From contig NZ_CP104558.1 in NCBI RefSeq assembly GCF_025398035.1, forward strand, positions 3,792,001 to 3,856,000: a stretch of DNA of 64,000 bases, given 5' to 3'. Made by a program: the position numbers and the translations under genes. Source of the DNA: Rossellomorea vietnamensis (lineage in GTDB: Bacteria; Bacillota; Bacilli; Bacillales; Bacillaceae_B). Below the pieces are notes generated by a model. It did no database searches, was not told the DNA's origin, and saw nothing but the letters and a program-made list of their open reading frames with translations. Below are positions 26,939 to 36,365 of the stretch, piece after piece. How positions within the stretch are numbered: position 1 is the first letter of the stretch; every line of letters begins with the position of its first letter.

Positions 26939-28432
26939 TTATTTTACACCTTTCATCGCTCGTTGGATCATTGGTGAAATCAGGAATAAGATGACACCTA
27001 ACGCGATGGCCATTCCACCGATTGAACCAAAATAAATGGTTTCATTTTCAGGTGAATAGAAGCGGACAAGCTGTGCATTCAGAGCCTGTGCACCGGCAGA
27101 AGCCAGGAACCAGAGACTCATCGTTTGAGCTGAGAACGCTTCAGGAGCGAGCTTTGTTGTAGCTGACAGACCGACTGGTGATAAGCATAATTCACCAAGA
27201 ACGACGATGAAGTAACTTAGTACAAGCCATAATGGATTAACAAGTGAACCTTCTCCACCCATTTGTGCAGGTAACAGGATCACTAAGAAAGATAAACCGG
27301 CAAACAATAGACCGAATGAGAATTTCTTCGGGATGGATGGCTGACGGTCACCCAATTTCACCCACATCCATGCAAATACTGGTGCCAGCAGGATGATAAA
27401 TAATGGGTTCAGTGACTGGAACCAAGCAGGAGAAATCGAAATCCCCATGAAATCAAGCTGTGTACGCTTGTCTGCATATGCCGCAAGGATAGTGGATCCT
27501 TGTTCCTGGATCGACCAGAACATCACGGCTGAAATAAATAATGGAATATATGCTAGTACCCTTGAACGCTCCGTTGCCGTTGTTTTCGGACTATAGTACA
27601 TCACAATAAAGTAGATGGTTGGAACGACGATACCAAAGATTCCGACAATATTGATGAATACGTCCAGTGTAAATAAACCTGCTGGAATTGTAGTACCTAA
27701 GATGATAGCCAAAGCAACTACTACCGCACCTACGATTAATCCGTATTTCTTCTTTTCACGGGCATTAAGCGGGTTTGGTACATATGTACCCGCAAGGCCA
27801 AGATTCTTTTTCTTCGTTAACATGAATACAACAAGACCTAAGAACATACCGATTGCGGCTGCCGCGAATCCCCAGTGGAAACCTTTCGATTCCATAAGAC
27901 TACCGACAATCAGTGGAGCGATGAATGCACCTAAGTTGATCCCCATGTAGAAAATACTGAATGCCGCATCACGGCGGGTATCATTTTCACTGTACATTTC
28001 ACCTACAACTGTAGAAACATTCGGTTTTAATAAACCTGTTCCGACAACAATCAATACCATTGAAACAAAGAACAGAGATAAGCTCCCTGGAAATGATAAA
28101 GCAATGTGACCAAACATGATGAATATTCCACCGTAGAAGACGGCTTTCGAAGTTCCGAATATCCTATCAGCCAACCAGCCTCCGATGACCCCGGACATAT
28201 ACACGAGTGAACCGTAAATGGACATGATGGCTAAAGCTGTACCTTCCTCTAGACCCAGTCCACCTTTTGATACCTCATAGTACATGTAGAATACGAGGAT
28301 GGCACGCATTCCGTAGTAAGAAAAGCGCTCCCAAAATTCCGTGAAGAATAAAGTGAATAATCCCTTCGGATGACCAAAGAATCCTTTTTGAGGGACACTA
28401 TCCACAATTTTCTGTTTATTCATTGATGACAT
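26939..28432 (-). CDS. dtpT: proton-dependent di/tripeptide transporter (POT family)
   Basis: This 497-residue membrane protein has about 14 hydrophobic helices. It has the POT signatures FFTEFWERFSYYGMRAIL (residues 29-46), with the ExxER-type motif, and the later FSIFYMGINLGAF. It should import di- and tripeptides with protons. The ATG follows AAGGGAGG on the reverse strand. It has its own promoter and terminator. Synteny alone does not explain its presence here. Confidence 0.9.
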   Translation of the reverse strand: MSSMNKQKIVDSVPQKGFFGHPKGLFTLFFTEFWERFSYYGMRAILVFYMYYEVSKGGLGLEEGTALAIMSIYGSLVYMSGVIGGWLADRIFGTSKAVFYGGIFIMFGHIALSFPGSLSLFFVSMVLIVVGTGLLKPNVSTVVGEMYSENDTRRDAAFSIFYMGINLGAFIAPLIVGSLMESKGFHWGFAAAAIGMFLGLVVFMLTKKKNLGLAGTYVPNPLNAREKKKYGLIVGAVVVALAIILGTTIPAGLFTLDVFINIVGIFGIVVPTIYFIVMYYSPKTTATERSRVLAYIPLFISAVMFWSIQEQGSTILAAYADKRTQLDFMGISISPAWFQSLNPLFIILLAPVFAWMWVKLGDRQPSIPKKFSFGLLFAGLSFLVILLPAQMGGEGSLVNPLWLVLSYFIVVLGELCLSPVGLSATTKLAPEAFSAQTMSLWFLASAGAQALNAQLVRFYSPENETIYFGSIGGMAIALGVILFLISPMIQRAMKGVK

Positions 28433-28458
28433 GTTACTACCTCCCTTATTCTTTTACT

Positions 28459-28487
28459 ATAATATTTTAATATTTTCTTAAAGTCAA
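28459..28487 (-). promoter_or_regulatory. SigA promoter of the peptide transporter
   Basis: On the reverse strand: TTGACT, a 17-base spacer and TATTAT, about 30 bases before the start codon. Confidence 0.65.
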
Positions 28488-28600
28488 AAAAAGTTTGCAA
28501 ATGGTTAATTATAACATAAAATTTCTATAGATTGCTAATATTTAATTATTTTTAAATAGTAAAAATAATTAGGTCTTTAGGGTGTATGAGAATTGCGCAG

Positions 28601-28636
28601 AAAAAAGCCTGCAGGATTGATCCTGCAGGCTTTTTG
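28601..28636 (-). terminator. terminator of ytoQ
   Basis: AAAAGCCTGCAGGAT pairs with ATCCTGCAGGCTTTT. The hairpin is symmetrical and could work on either strand, but serves ytoQ here. Confidence 0.8.
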
Positions 28637-28647
28637 ACAGGTTTGGG

Positions 28648-29094
28648 TCATTCGGATTCAAAAACGTAAGAAAGGGTCTTTAGTGCCTGTTCGATGGACG
28701 TTACTGTGACATTCGCCTTATTTGTAAGCTCTTTCAATGGATGATGAAGTTTTTCCGGGCGAATGAGGATCAGGGGCTTTTGTAGGGTAATGGCCGTGCT
28801 CGCGTCCATTGCCGTGTTCCATTGCTTATATTCTTCACCGAATAAAGCAATCACCACATCGGATTTCTTCATAAGCAGTTCCGTCCGGAAATTATTGATG
28901 GCAGAAGCAGCTTCATCCCGGAATATCTTGTTCGGCTGTTCACCGAGGATTTCTTCCCCGATTGAATCGGAACGGTCATGATTTTCCATGGGGCCAACGA
29001 ACTGTAGGGGGAGTCTGAGGGCTTTCGCTTTCTCTTTTAATTCATCCCTCCAGGAGCTATGTATCTCTCCGGCTAAATACACGGTTAATTCCAT
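28648..29094 (-). CDS. ytoQ: YtoQ family protein
   Basis: This 148-residue protein begins MELTVYLAGEIHSSWRDEL, characteristic of the YtoQ family. The fold looks like nucleoside 2-deoxyribosyltransferases (YLAGEI near the start, KSDVVIALFGEEYKQWN later), but no activity is established that I know of. The ATG at 29094 follows AGGAAGGTG; a nine-residue upstream extension has no ribosome site. Confidence 0.85.
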   Translation of the reverse strand: MELTVYLAGEIHSSWRDELKEKAKALRLPLQFVGPMENHDRSDSIGEEILGEQPNKIFRDEAASAINNFRTELLMKKSDVVIALFGEEYKQWNTAMDASTAITLQKPLILIRPEKLHHPLKELTNKANVTVTSIEQALKTLSYVFESE

Positions 29095-29265
29095 ATTGAT
29101 CACCTTCCTGTTTTTAGTCATCTTATCATAAATACCCTTTCAAAGGTATTTCAACCACTTTTCCCATGAAAAAGGCAGAATTTATTTTTGGAAGGGTTGT
29201 CAGCCGGGACTTTATGAGGGTATCATAAGCGTAGGTCCTAGGTATGAAAGGGAGGGAAATCGAGG

Positions 29266-29769
29266 ATGAAAACCACAGCATCGATCATTTTCTTTATACT
29301 TTTGCTTATTTTAGCAGGATGCAATACATCGATCGACCAGGAAAAAGAGGAGACGGCAAGCGTGGTGGAGGGAGCTTTGGACTCCAATGAGAAAGCCGGT
29401 GAAGACGCTGGGAACATCAGCTTTTATCTCCCGTTCGGTGCCAAGATAGAAAAAGAATCTCCTTATAATATCATTATTTCAAAAAGTTCTGATACGTTTA
29501 TACTTTTCACGAATCCTCAAGAAGATAAGGATAGTGAACTTCTATATAAAATGGCCATTAATGACAAGGAGAGTCTCGTGAAGCATGGGACTTTTAAGGA
29601 AGACAACCGCTTAGGATATTATGTCATTAAGGAATTGCCGGATACAGAAGAATATGAACTTACTGTAGGAGTGGGCGGAACGAAAGTCACAACTCAGTCA
29701 GAAATGGAAGACTTGGCGGATAACGCTGAAATGATGATGAAAATTGCAGCATCAGTCAAACACAACTAG
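29266..29769 (+). CDS. small lipoprotein of unknown function
   Basis: This 167-residue protein has a lipoprotein signal: a hydrophobic stretch (residues 5-16) ending in lipobox LAGC with Cys19. The mature part is acidic at first (DQEKEETASVVEGALD). It then contains a beta-rich domain (ISFYLPFGAKIEKESPYNII) like those of sporulation or envelope lipoproteins. It should sit on the outer face of the membrane. The ATG follows GGGAGGGAAATCGAGG. I do not recognise the family. A T-rich tail follows, but the hairpin is poor. Confidence 0.7.
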   Translation: MKTTASIIFFILLLILAGCNTSIDQEKEETASVVEGALDSNEKAGEDAGNISFYLPFGAKIEKESPYNIIISKSSDTFILFTNPQEDKDSELLYKMAINDKESLVKHGTFKEDNRLGYYVIKELPDTEEYELTVGVGGTKVTTQSEMEDLADNAEMMMKIAASVKHN

Positions 29770-29856
29770 ATGATATAGACCGGTTTTTTTCTGCGGGAGC
29801 GGGGAGGGGCCGTTTTTTTTTATTAACCTTTCGCGAGGATTATATAAGTGAAAACA

Positions 29857-29995
29857 AAGACCGTTCCTTTCCGCTGCAGGCACAAGACTCGCGCGGGGAG
29901 GAAGTTGAGCCTCCTCGGGCTTTGCCCTGCGGGGTCTCAACCTTTCCTCTATTTCCCGCAGGAGTCAAGTGCCTTCCGCTACAATCCACTCTGTG
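29857..29995 (+). repeat. palindromic MITE-like repeat, copy 3 (subfamily CACTTG)
   Basis: This element is nearly identical to copy 1 (12622) over its right two-thirds, with GTTGAGCCTCCTCGGGC and AGTGCCTTCCGCTACAATCC in the same order. The left end carries GGCACAAGACTCGCGCGGGG. It is GC-rich in AT-rich surroundings and has no supported gene. Confidence 0.8.
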
Positions 29996-30293
29996 GTACG
30001 ACACTTCTTCTATATTGAAAACAACACCACCTCCCCACAGCAAACTACAATCTTAACTCAATTTTCCTTGAAATTATGTTAATTCAGTTGTCCATATCAT
30101 TTTCGCTAGTCCATTAACAGAAATTTTTTCATGAGATGTAAACAGTCATGGGTTTCTTCCAATCGTCACTATTTAGCTTTGTCATCCTTTCCAAACAGTA
30201 CTTGTGGATTGACAGAGCCCAGAAAGTTCATGATAGGTCATATCAGATGGAGAAATAGAAGAAAATAAATACTCTTTAGTTTAATGAAAATAA
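29996..30293. other. gene-free stretch before the EIIC gene
   Basis: About 300 AT-rich bases. I see nothing recognisable except the promoter placed at its end. Confidence 0.5.
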
Positions 30294-30322
30294 TAGACAA
30301 ATCAAACATGTGTCTTTACACT
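30294..30322 (+). promoter_or_regulatory. candidate promoter of the EIIC gene
   Basis: TAGACA, a 17-base spacer and TACACT lie 35 bases before the start codon. Confidence 0.4.
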
Positions 30323-30356
30323 AGTAAAAGGAATGGTAAGCAGAGGAGTGAAGGAC

Positions 30357-31388
30357 ATGAGAGGGTATTTGGATAGAAAAGGTGTTACGTTGTCGGCGAA
30401 GACGTATTTTATAGATGCTTTAAGTTATATGGCGCTGGGGTTGTTCAGTTCGTTGATCATTGGATTGATCATCAAGACGATCGGGGAGCAGCTTCCCCTT
30501 CCTGCAGGGTTAAGTGAATTCTTCATTGAGATGGGGACACTTGCCATCAGCTTGATGGGGCCGGCGATCGGTGTGGCGATTGCCTTTGGTCTTGGGGCGC
30601 CGCCGTTGGTCATATTCGCTGCCGTGGTGACAGGGGCTGCCGGAGCGACCCTTGGAGGACCGGCAGGAGCTTATGTAGCGGCTGTCCTGTCTACGGAAAT
30701 TGGAAAGCTTGTCAGTAAGACAACGAAGATAGATATTATCGTGACGCCATTTGTCACGATTTTTGCAGGATTCACGGTCGCCTACTTCATCGGGCCGGGA
30801 ATCGCCGACTTTATGAGTATGTTTGGAAGCTGGATCAGCTGGGCGACGGAACAGAGACCGATCATCATGGGGATCCTGGTTGCGGCCCTCATGGGTCTTG
30901 CCCTGACTGCCCCGATTTCAAGTGCGGCCATTGCGTTGATGCTTGATTTGAATGGGGTCGCTGCCGGCGCCGCCACGATTGGCTGCGCCGCTCAAATGGT
31001 TGGATTTGCCGTCATCAGCTATCGGGAGAACCGGGTGGGCGGATTATTCGCCCAGGGAATCGGGACTTCCATGCTACAGGTCCCGAATATTGTTCGAAAT
31101 CCTCTTATCCTTATTCCACCGACTTTGGCTGGCATGATTCTCGCTCCCATCGGCACGACCGTTTGGCTGATGGAAAATAATGCAGCCGGAGCCGGGATGG
31201 GAACGAGCGGATTCGTCGGACAGGTCATGACGTTCAAAACGATGGGATTCAGCTGGGATGTCACAATGAAAATCCTGCTGTTGCATTTTGTTGGACCTGC
31301 ATTCATTAGCCTGTTAATATCTGAATATATGCGTAAACTAGGTTGGATCAAACCAAACCAAATGACGATTGAAACAGGGGGCAAATAA
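30357..31388 (+). CDS. PTS EIIC-like membrane permease
   Basis: This 343-residue membrane protein has about 10 hydrophobic segments with many Gly/Ala-rich loops. It fits the PTS_EIIC_2 family of stand-alone EIIC-like permeases in Bacillaceae. No EIIA or EIIB domain lies in the protein or next to it, so phosphotransfer-coupled sugar uptake is uncertain. The ATG at 30357 follows AGAGGAGTGAAGGAC. The stop is one base before ytpP, indicating co-transcription with that thioredoxin-like gene. The substrate is unknown. Confidence 0.8.
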   Translation: MRGYLDRKGVTLSAKTYFIDALSYMALGLFSSLIIGLIIKTIGEQLPLPAGLSEFFIEMGTLAISLMGPAIGVAIAFGLGAPPLVIFAAVVTGAAGATLGGPAGAYVAAVLSTEIGKLVSKTTKIDIIVTPFVTIFAGFTVAYFIGPGIADFMSMFGSWISWATEQRPIIMGILVAALMGLALTAPISSAAIALMLDLNGVAAGAATIGCAAQMVGFAVISYRENRVGGLFAQGIGTSMLQVPNIVRNPLILIPPTLAGMILAPIGTTVWLMENNAAGAGMGTSGFVGQVMTFKTMGFSWDVTMKILLLHFVGPAFISLLISEYMRKLGWIKPNQMTIETGGK

Positions 31389-31389
31389 A

Positions 31390-31707
31390 ATGCGTAAACT
31401 TGAATCAGTGGAAGAATTCTATCAATTGAAAGAAAGCGGGAAGCATGTATTCATGTTCTCAGCCGACTGGTGTCCGGATTGCCGAATCATCGAACCGATC
31501 CTTCCGGAAATCGAAAGTGAGTACAGTGACTATACATTCTTATATGTAGATAGAGATCAATTCATCGACCTCTGCATCGAGCTTGATATCTTCGGAATTC
31601 CGAGCTTCCTCGCGTACGGAGACGGTCGTGAACTCGGACGCTTCGTGAGCAAAGACCGGAAATCAAAAGAACAAATCGAAGACTTCATGAATTCGTTAGC
31701 TTCATAA
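31390..31707 (+). CDS. ytpP: thioredoxin-like protein YtpP
   Basis: This 105-residue thioredoxin fold carries the active-site motif Trp27-Cys28-Pro-Asp-Cys31 and the cis-proline region FGIPSF. The WCPDC variant differs from the WCGPC of housekeeping thioredoxin, so the redox potential and partners may differ. The ATG follows AGGGGGCAAATAA inside the end of the EIIC gene. B. subtilis YtpP is the homologue and lies beside ytpQ there too. Confidence 0.9.
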   Translation: MRKLESVEEFYQLKESGKHVFMFSADWCPDCRIIEPILPEIESEYSDYTFLYVDRDQFIDLCIELDIFGIPSFLAYGDGRELGRFVSKDRKSKEQIEDFMNSLAS

Positions 31708-31717
31708 TTAACAGCAA

Positions 31718-31758
31718 AGGGGATCTCCTGAAAAACGGGATCCCTTTTCTTTTTCCCT
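31718..31758 (+). terminator. terminator of ytpP
   Basis: AAGGG(G)ATCTCC pairs with GGGATCCCTT with one bulged G, then TTCTTTTTC. Confidence 0.65.
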
Positions 31759-31880
31759 AAATCAAAAGGTTCCTTTTGTAATCTCGCCATTTTCATGTAA
31801 AATGTTATAAGTGAGAATGAAAAACGAAGGTTTAGGATCAGTACTTTCTATATAAATGTATCACCAAAGGAGGATCAGAT

Positions 31881-32690
31881 TTGGACATAAAAAAGCTAAA
31901 AAGCATACTCCAGGAACGATTAGAGAAACCAAATCGTACGTTTACATATGATCGGGATAAAGATTCACTGAGAATCGAGAATACCACTACGAAAAAAGGG
32001 ATCACCGTCGCCCTGCCGCCGATCGTATCGAAATGGAAGGAAAACAATAAATCCATCATCGATGAAGTCGTCTATTACGTAGAAGAAGCTTTAAATGTGA
32101 TGGGAACAGAAGCAAATCTTGGCAATAAAGAGAAGAAGGTCTTTCCTGTCATCCGTTCCACCAGTTTTGCAACCGAATCAAATGAAGGTGTGGCACTCGT
32201 GACGGACGAGCATACAGCTGAAACGCGTATCTACTATGCCGTTGATTTAGGGAAAACCTACCGTCTGCTGGATGAAAACATGCTGGAGGCGGAAGGATGG
32301 ACTCATGAGCAAATGAAGGAGACTGCCCTTTTCAACGTCAGAAGCCTGCCGACAGACATGAAAAAGGATGAAGTAGCAGGAAATCTATTCTATTTTCTCA
32401 ATAACAATGACGGATACGATGCCAGTCGTATTTTGAATGATAGTTTCTTAAAACAGGTCAGCAAGGATATTCAAGGTGAGATGACGGTATCGGTCCCCCA
32501 TCAGGATGTATTGGTCATCGGTGATATCCGGAATGAAACGGGCTATGACGTCCTTGCCCAGATGACAATGAGTTTCTTTACGACAGGAAATGTACCGATC
32601 ACAGCATTATCCTTTGTATATGAAGAAGGGGAATTGGAACCGATCTTCATTTTGGCAAAAAATCGCAAAAAGGAAAGGGAGAAAAAATGA
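31881..32690 (+). CDS. ytpQ: DUF1444 family protein YtpQ
   Basis: This 269-residue soluble protein of unknown function belongs to the YtpQ/DUF1444 family. Its start is TTG behind a strong AAAGGAGG (spacing about eight). Alternating strand-helix segments are visible, but no catalytic signature. Its last codons overlap the start of ytpR by four bases, so the two are translationally coupled. That pairing is conserved in B. subtilis as I recall. Confidence 0.88.
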   Translation: MDIKKLKSILQERLEKPNRTFTYDRDKDSLRIENTTTKKGITVALPPIVSKWKENNKSIIDEVVYYVEEALNVMGTEANLGNKEKKVFPVIRSTSFATESNEGVALVTDEHTAETRIYYAVDLGKTYRLLDENMLEAEGWTHEQMKETALFNVRSLPTDMKKDEVAGNLFYFLNNNDGYDASRILNDSFLKQVSKDIQGEMTVSVPHQDVLVIGDIRNETGYDVLAQMTMSFFTTGNVPITALSFVYEEGELEPIFILAKNRKKEREKK

Positions 32691-33295
32691 TGAACGTATT
32701 TTATAACTTGGAAGGCATTGGTGATACCCTGATTGTTACACTGGATCCGGGCTTTGAAGGAGAAGTACAGCACGAAAGAAAAGAAGACGCAGCGCGTTTA
32801 TTCGATGAGAAAACAGGGAAAACACTCGGCTATAACCTATTCCATGCATCCAAGTATTTAAGTGTAAGTGAAGTGGGACCTGTAGAAATGAATGATGAGA
32901 AGCTCCAATTGATCAACGAAGCCATCAAGAAGAACGGTTTCGATGAAGTATTGGAAGCAGACTTTTCACCTAAATTTGTTGTCGGCTATGTATCTGAAAA
33001 AGAAAAGCATCCAAATGCGGACAAACTGAACATCTGTACCGTCGATGTCGGGGATGAAACCCTGCAAATCGTGTGTGGTGCACCTAACGTAGACAAAGGT
33101 CAAAAAGTCGTTGTCGCAAAAGTAGGCGCCGTCATGCCGAGCGGTATGGTCATCAAAGACGCAGAACTTAGAGGAGTCGCATCATCAGGCATGATCTGCT
33201 CAGCCAAAGAACTTGCCCTTCCAGATGCACCCCAGGAAAAAGGGATCCTCGTCCTAGAAGACACATACCAAATAGGTCAACCATTCACAGCATAA
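32687..33295 (+). CDS. ytpR: tRNA-binding-domain protein YtpR
   Basis: This 202-residue protein has a C-terminal EMAPII/OB-fold tRNA-binding domain (about 95-200). It shows the signatures [25 protein letters not shown] and [11 protein letters not shown], as found at the N-terminus of PheRS beta and in CsaA. The N-terminal 90 residues are specific to the YtpR family. It may bind tRNA or a related structured RNA. The ATG overlaps the ytpQ stop. Confidence 0.9.
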   Translation: MMNVFYNLEGIGDTLIVTLDPGFEGEVQHERKEDAARLFDEKTGKTLGYNLFHASKYLSVSEVGPVEMNDEKLQLINEAIKKNGFDEVLEADFSPKFVVGYVSEKEKHPNADKLNICTVDVGDETLQIVCGAPNVDKGQKVVVAKVGAVMPSGMVIKDAELRGVASSGMICSAKELALPDAPQEKGILVLEDTYQIGQPFTA

Positions 33296-33299
33296 CAAC

Positions 33300-33340
33300 A
33301 AATACCTGGGTCCGGAGTGTGGGCTCAGGTATTTTTGTAT
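33300..33340 (+). terminator. terminator of the ytpQ-ytpR operon
   Basis: AATACCTG pairs with CAGGTATT around a GC-rich loop, followed by TTTGTAT. Confidence 0.65.
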
Positions 33341-33472
33341 ATTACAAACCCTTTACACCTATGTTTATTTCGACACAATCCTTTAACAATTCTCCTATTC
33401 TATCGAAATGACTCGAATTTTTCTCTTTACCTGATAAAATAAATAGTAAGTATGAAAGAAAGAGTGATGTTT

Positions 33473-36253
33473 GTGAGCTGGATTAAAAAAATATTTGGTA
33501 AATTATCAGATAATGATGAACAATTTGAAGAGTACTATGATGAAAACCACGACAATGTTCAGCAGCTCGAACCGACAAAGGCTGAACGTAAATATATAGC
33601 AGGGCCGAATCATTCACGTGATGTAGAAGCAAGGATGACCTATCAATACCCAAAAGGGAATTTCCGATTTCCCCTAATATCAGACGGTGAAAACAGAGAG
33701 CGTCCACGGAGAACTCAAAGGAATCAAGAAAGAGAAATAGAAAAAGAAAAACCTAGAGAGCAGGAGCGTCGGCAGCCGAAAAGCCGAAACCACTCTTCAG
33801 ACAACCGAAAGTGGAAGGAAGAGAACCAGTCTACCCCCATCAAGACAAAGAAAGCGACAAAGGTGGAAAAAGGAAACAGCCGGCCGTTTACGCCAACGGA
33901 GATTCCATCGCCCATCTATGGTTTTAGAGGAAGACCGGTTAAGAAAGAAGAAAGTGTCGAATATGAGCTGAATAAGTTTTTACATAATGAAGAAGAGAGA
34001 AAAGAAGCAGTCATCAATCAAAAAGCTCTATCGATCGTAGAGGAATCCCTTCCTGTTGTAGAAAAAGAGTCTGCCTTTGCTAAGGAGCCAGAGGTTGAAG
34101 CCCCTGTACAGTCATATACGGAAGAAGTGAAAGAAAGCAGCCAACCTGTAGAACACCCGACTCACGCTGAGAAGATCGAAGCTGAAGAGATACAACCGTA
34201 TCAAATACATGAAACGGAACAAAAGGGCGACGAAGTAACAGTCATTCCTACCTCATCACATGAGTGTATTTCACTAATAAACGAACCTGAGCCGGTTAAA
34301 GAAGAACCGGATATGGCAGTGCATCGTGATACGGCTCAAGAGGAAGGTCCGTCCCTCCAATTCGAAGCAGCGGAATCAGCTAAATCGGTTCAGGAAGTTC
34401 CTGCCGGCGAAACGGCTCAACCGCATCAAGAATCGGCAGAGGAAGAAGGACCGGCTGTTGATGAGAAGCCTGTCATTGAAGAAGAGCCCCTTGTTGAAGA
34501 AAGTCACGTCGACGAAGAACCAGAAGCGACCGTACCTTCAGAGCCGATCAAGAAGGAACCGGAAAGAAGGAAGAGGTCACATCTTCCTTTTAACGTGCTG
34601 ATGCTTAAACAAGATAAACGGCAGATGGATTCTCGAAAATCGTCCGTACGTACGGAAGGTTCCCCTTCCATGGAGAGACAGAGAACCACCACTGAACAGG
34701 CGGCACCTCCTGTTCAAGAGGCACGTGTGGAAAAAGCTGCTGAAGACGTGGGACGCGAAGAAAAGCCGTCTCAACAGACTCAGGTCCAAGGAGAAGAAGC
34801 GGTAAAGAGCTACAGTGAATTAAGCTCGTCATCGAAACGGACAAGAGACTATGTCTTTCCGAAAGTGGATTATTTGACGCCGCCCGTATCAAAGGAAATG
34901 AGCGAAGAGTGGCTGGATTCTCAAAGACTTTTACTTGATGAGACCCTTCATAATTTCAACGTCAGGGCAAAAGTGGTGAATGTCACCCAGGGGCCTTCGG
35001 TCACACGTTTTGAAGTGCAGCCTGAACCAGGGGTGAAGGTCAATAAGATTACGAATCTGACAGACGACATAAAGCTGAGCCTGGCAGCCAAGGATATCCG
35101 GATGGAAGCGCCGATTCCGGGTAAACACACCATCGGGATCGAGGTGCCGAACAGGGAGAGCCGTCCGGTATGCATCAGTGAAGTCATAGCGAGTCCTGCC
35201 TTCCAGGAGCCGTCTTCACCATTGACCGCGGCCCTTGGACTGGATATTTCCGGACAGCCCATCGTGACGGATCTGAGCAAGATGCCGCACGGTCTCATCG
35301 CCGGGGCGACAGGTTCGGGAAAAAGTGTGTGTATCAATTCGATTCTCGTCAGTCTTCTGTATAAGTCATCTCCGGATGAATTGAAGATGCTCCTCATTGA
35401 CCCTAAGATGGTCGAGCTTGCACCTTATAACCGGATCCCTCACTTGGTGAGCCCGGTGATCACCGATGTGAAAGCAGCGACCGCCGCCCTTAAATGGGCG
35501 GTGGAAGAGATGGAAAGACGATACGAATTATTTGCCCACACTGGGGTAAGGGATATCAAGCGTTTCAACGAACTCGCCAAGCGGAATAAACAATACAGCG
35601 ATATGCTACCTTACCTCGTCATTGTCATCGATGAGCTCGCAGATTTGATGATGATGTCGCCTGCAGATGTGGAAGAAGCCATTTGCCGTATCGCCCAGAA
35701 GGCACGTGCCTGCGGAATTCACTTGATCATTGCCACTCAGCGTCCTTCAGTTGATGTCATCACAGGCTTGATCAAGGCGAATGTACCAACAAGGGTTGCA
35801 TTTTCCGTTTCCTCAAGCGTCGACTCAAGGACGATCATCGATGGGAGCGGTGCAGAGCGCCTTCTCGGTAAAGGGGATATGCTGTTCCTTGAGAATGGTT
35901 CATCCAAACCGGTCCGCTTGCAGGGTACGTTCGTATCCGATGACGAAATCGATGACATCATCCGTCATGTCAGGGAACAAAGGGAACCGGATTATCTCTT
36001 CCAGCAGGATGAATTGATCAAGAAAGCGCAGGTCACCGAGGAAGAGGACGACTTGTTTTTAGAAGCATGTGAGTTTGTCGTCGATCAGGGCGGAGCATCG
36101 GCCTCAAGTCTGCAGCGCCGATTCAGGATCGGTTATAACCGGGCCGCAAGATTGATGGAAATGATGGAGAGTAATGGAATCATTTCCGAGTCCAGAGGCA
36201 GTAAACCAAGGGATGTCCTCATTTCCGAAAGTGAATTGGAGACACTCGCATAG
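33473..36253 (+). CDS. sftA: septum-associated DNA translocase SftA (FtsK/SpoIIIE family)
   Basis: This protein of about 927 residues pumps chromosome DNA away from the closing septum. Residues about 40-460 are a charged, low-complexity linker rich in Glu, Pro, Arg and Lys. An FtsK motor domain follows with Walker A GATGSGKS (about 611-618) and Walker B LVIVIDELADL. The C-terminal winged-helix gamma domain (ASSLQRRFRIGYNRAARLME) recognises orientation sequences. No N-terminal membrane helices are present, which separates SftA from SpoIIIE. I prefer the GTG at 33473 (MSWIKKIFG); an ATG two codons earlier is possible. Confidence 0.93.
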   Translation: MSWIKKIFGKLSDNDEQFEEYYDENHDNVQQLEPTKAERKYIAGPNHSRDVEARMTYQYPKGNFRFPLISDGENRERPRRTQRNQEREIEKEKPREQERRQPKSRNHSSDNRKWKEENQSTPIKTKKATKVEKGNSRPFTPTEIPSPIYGFRGRPVKKEESVEYELNKFLHNEEERKEAVINQKALSIVEESLPVVEKESAFAKEPEVEAPVQSYTEEVKESSQPVEHPTHAEKIEAEEIQPYQIHETEQKGDEVTVIPTSSHECISLINEPEPVKEEPDMAVHRDTAQEEGPSLQFEAAESAKSVQEVPAGETAQPHQESAEEEGPAVDEKPVIEEEPLVEESHVDEEPEATVPSEPIKKEPERRKRSHLPFNVLMLKQDKRQMDSRKSSVRTEGSPSMERQRTTTEQAAPPVQEARVEKAAEDVGREEKPSQQTQVQGEEAVKSYSELSSSSKRTRDYVFPKVDYLTPPVSKEMSEEWLDSQRLLLDETLHNFNVRAKVVNVTQGPSVTRFEVQPEPGVKVNKITNLTDDIKLSLAAKDIRMEAPIPGKHTIGIEVPNRESRPVCISEVIASPAFQEPSSPLTAALGLDISGQPIVTDLSKMPHGLIAGATGSGKSVCINSILVSLLYKSSPDELKMLLIDPKMVELAPYNRIPHLVSPVITDVKAATAALKWAVEEMERRYELFAHTGVRDIKRFNELAKRNKQYSDMLPYLVIVIDELADLMMMSPADVEEAICRIAQKARACGIHLIIATQRPSVDVITGLIKANVPTRVAFSVSSSVDSRTIIDGSGAERLLGKGDMLFLENGSSKPVRLQGTFVSDDEIDDIIRHVREQREPDYLFQQDELIKKAQVTEEEDDLFLEACEFVVDQGGASASSLQRRFRIGYNRAARLMEMMESNGIISESRGSKPRDVLISESELETLA

Positions 36254-36277
36254 ACTAGTACAAATATTTAATACATG

Positions 36278-36340
36278 GTATTCTGTTTATATCTGTCCAA
36301 CAAGGACGAATGTAAACAGAATACCTATTCTTTTTGTGTA
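36278..36340 (+). terminator. terminator of sftA
   Basis: GGTATTCTGTTTA pairs with TAAACAGAATACC. A second hairpin, GTCC/GGAC, lies in the loop, and TATTCTTTTTG follows. Confidence 0.75.
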
Positions 36341-36365
36341 GGAAGAGCCATAAGGAGCTTTAGTG

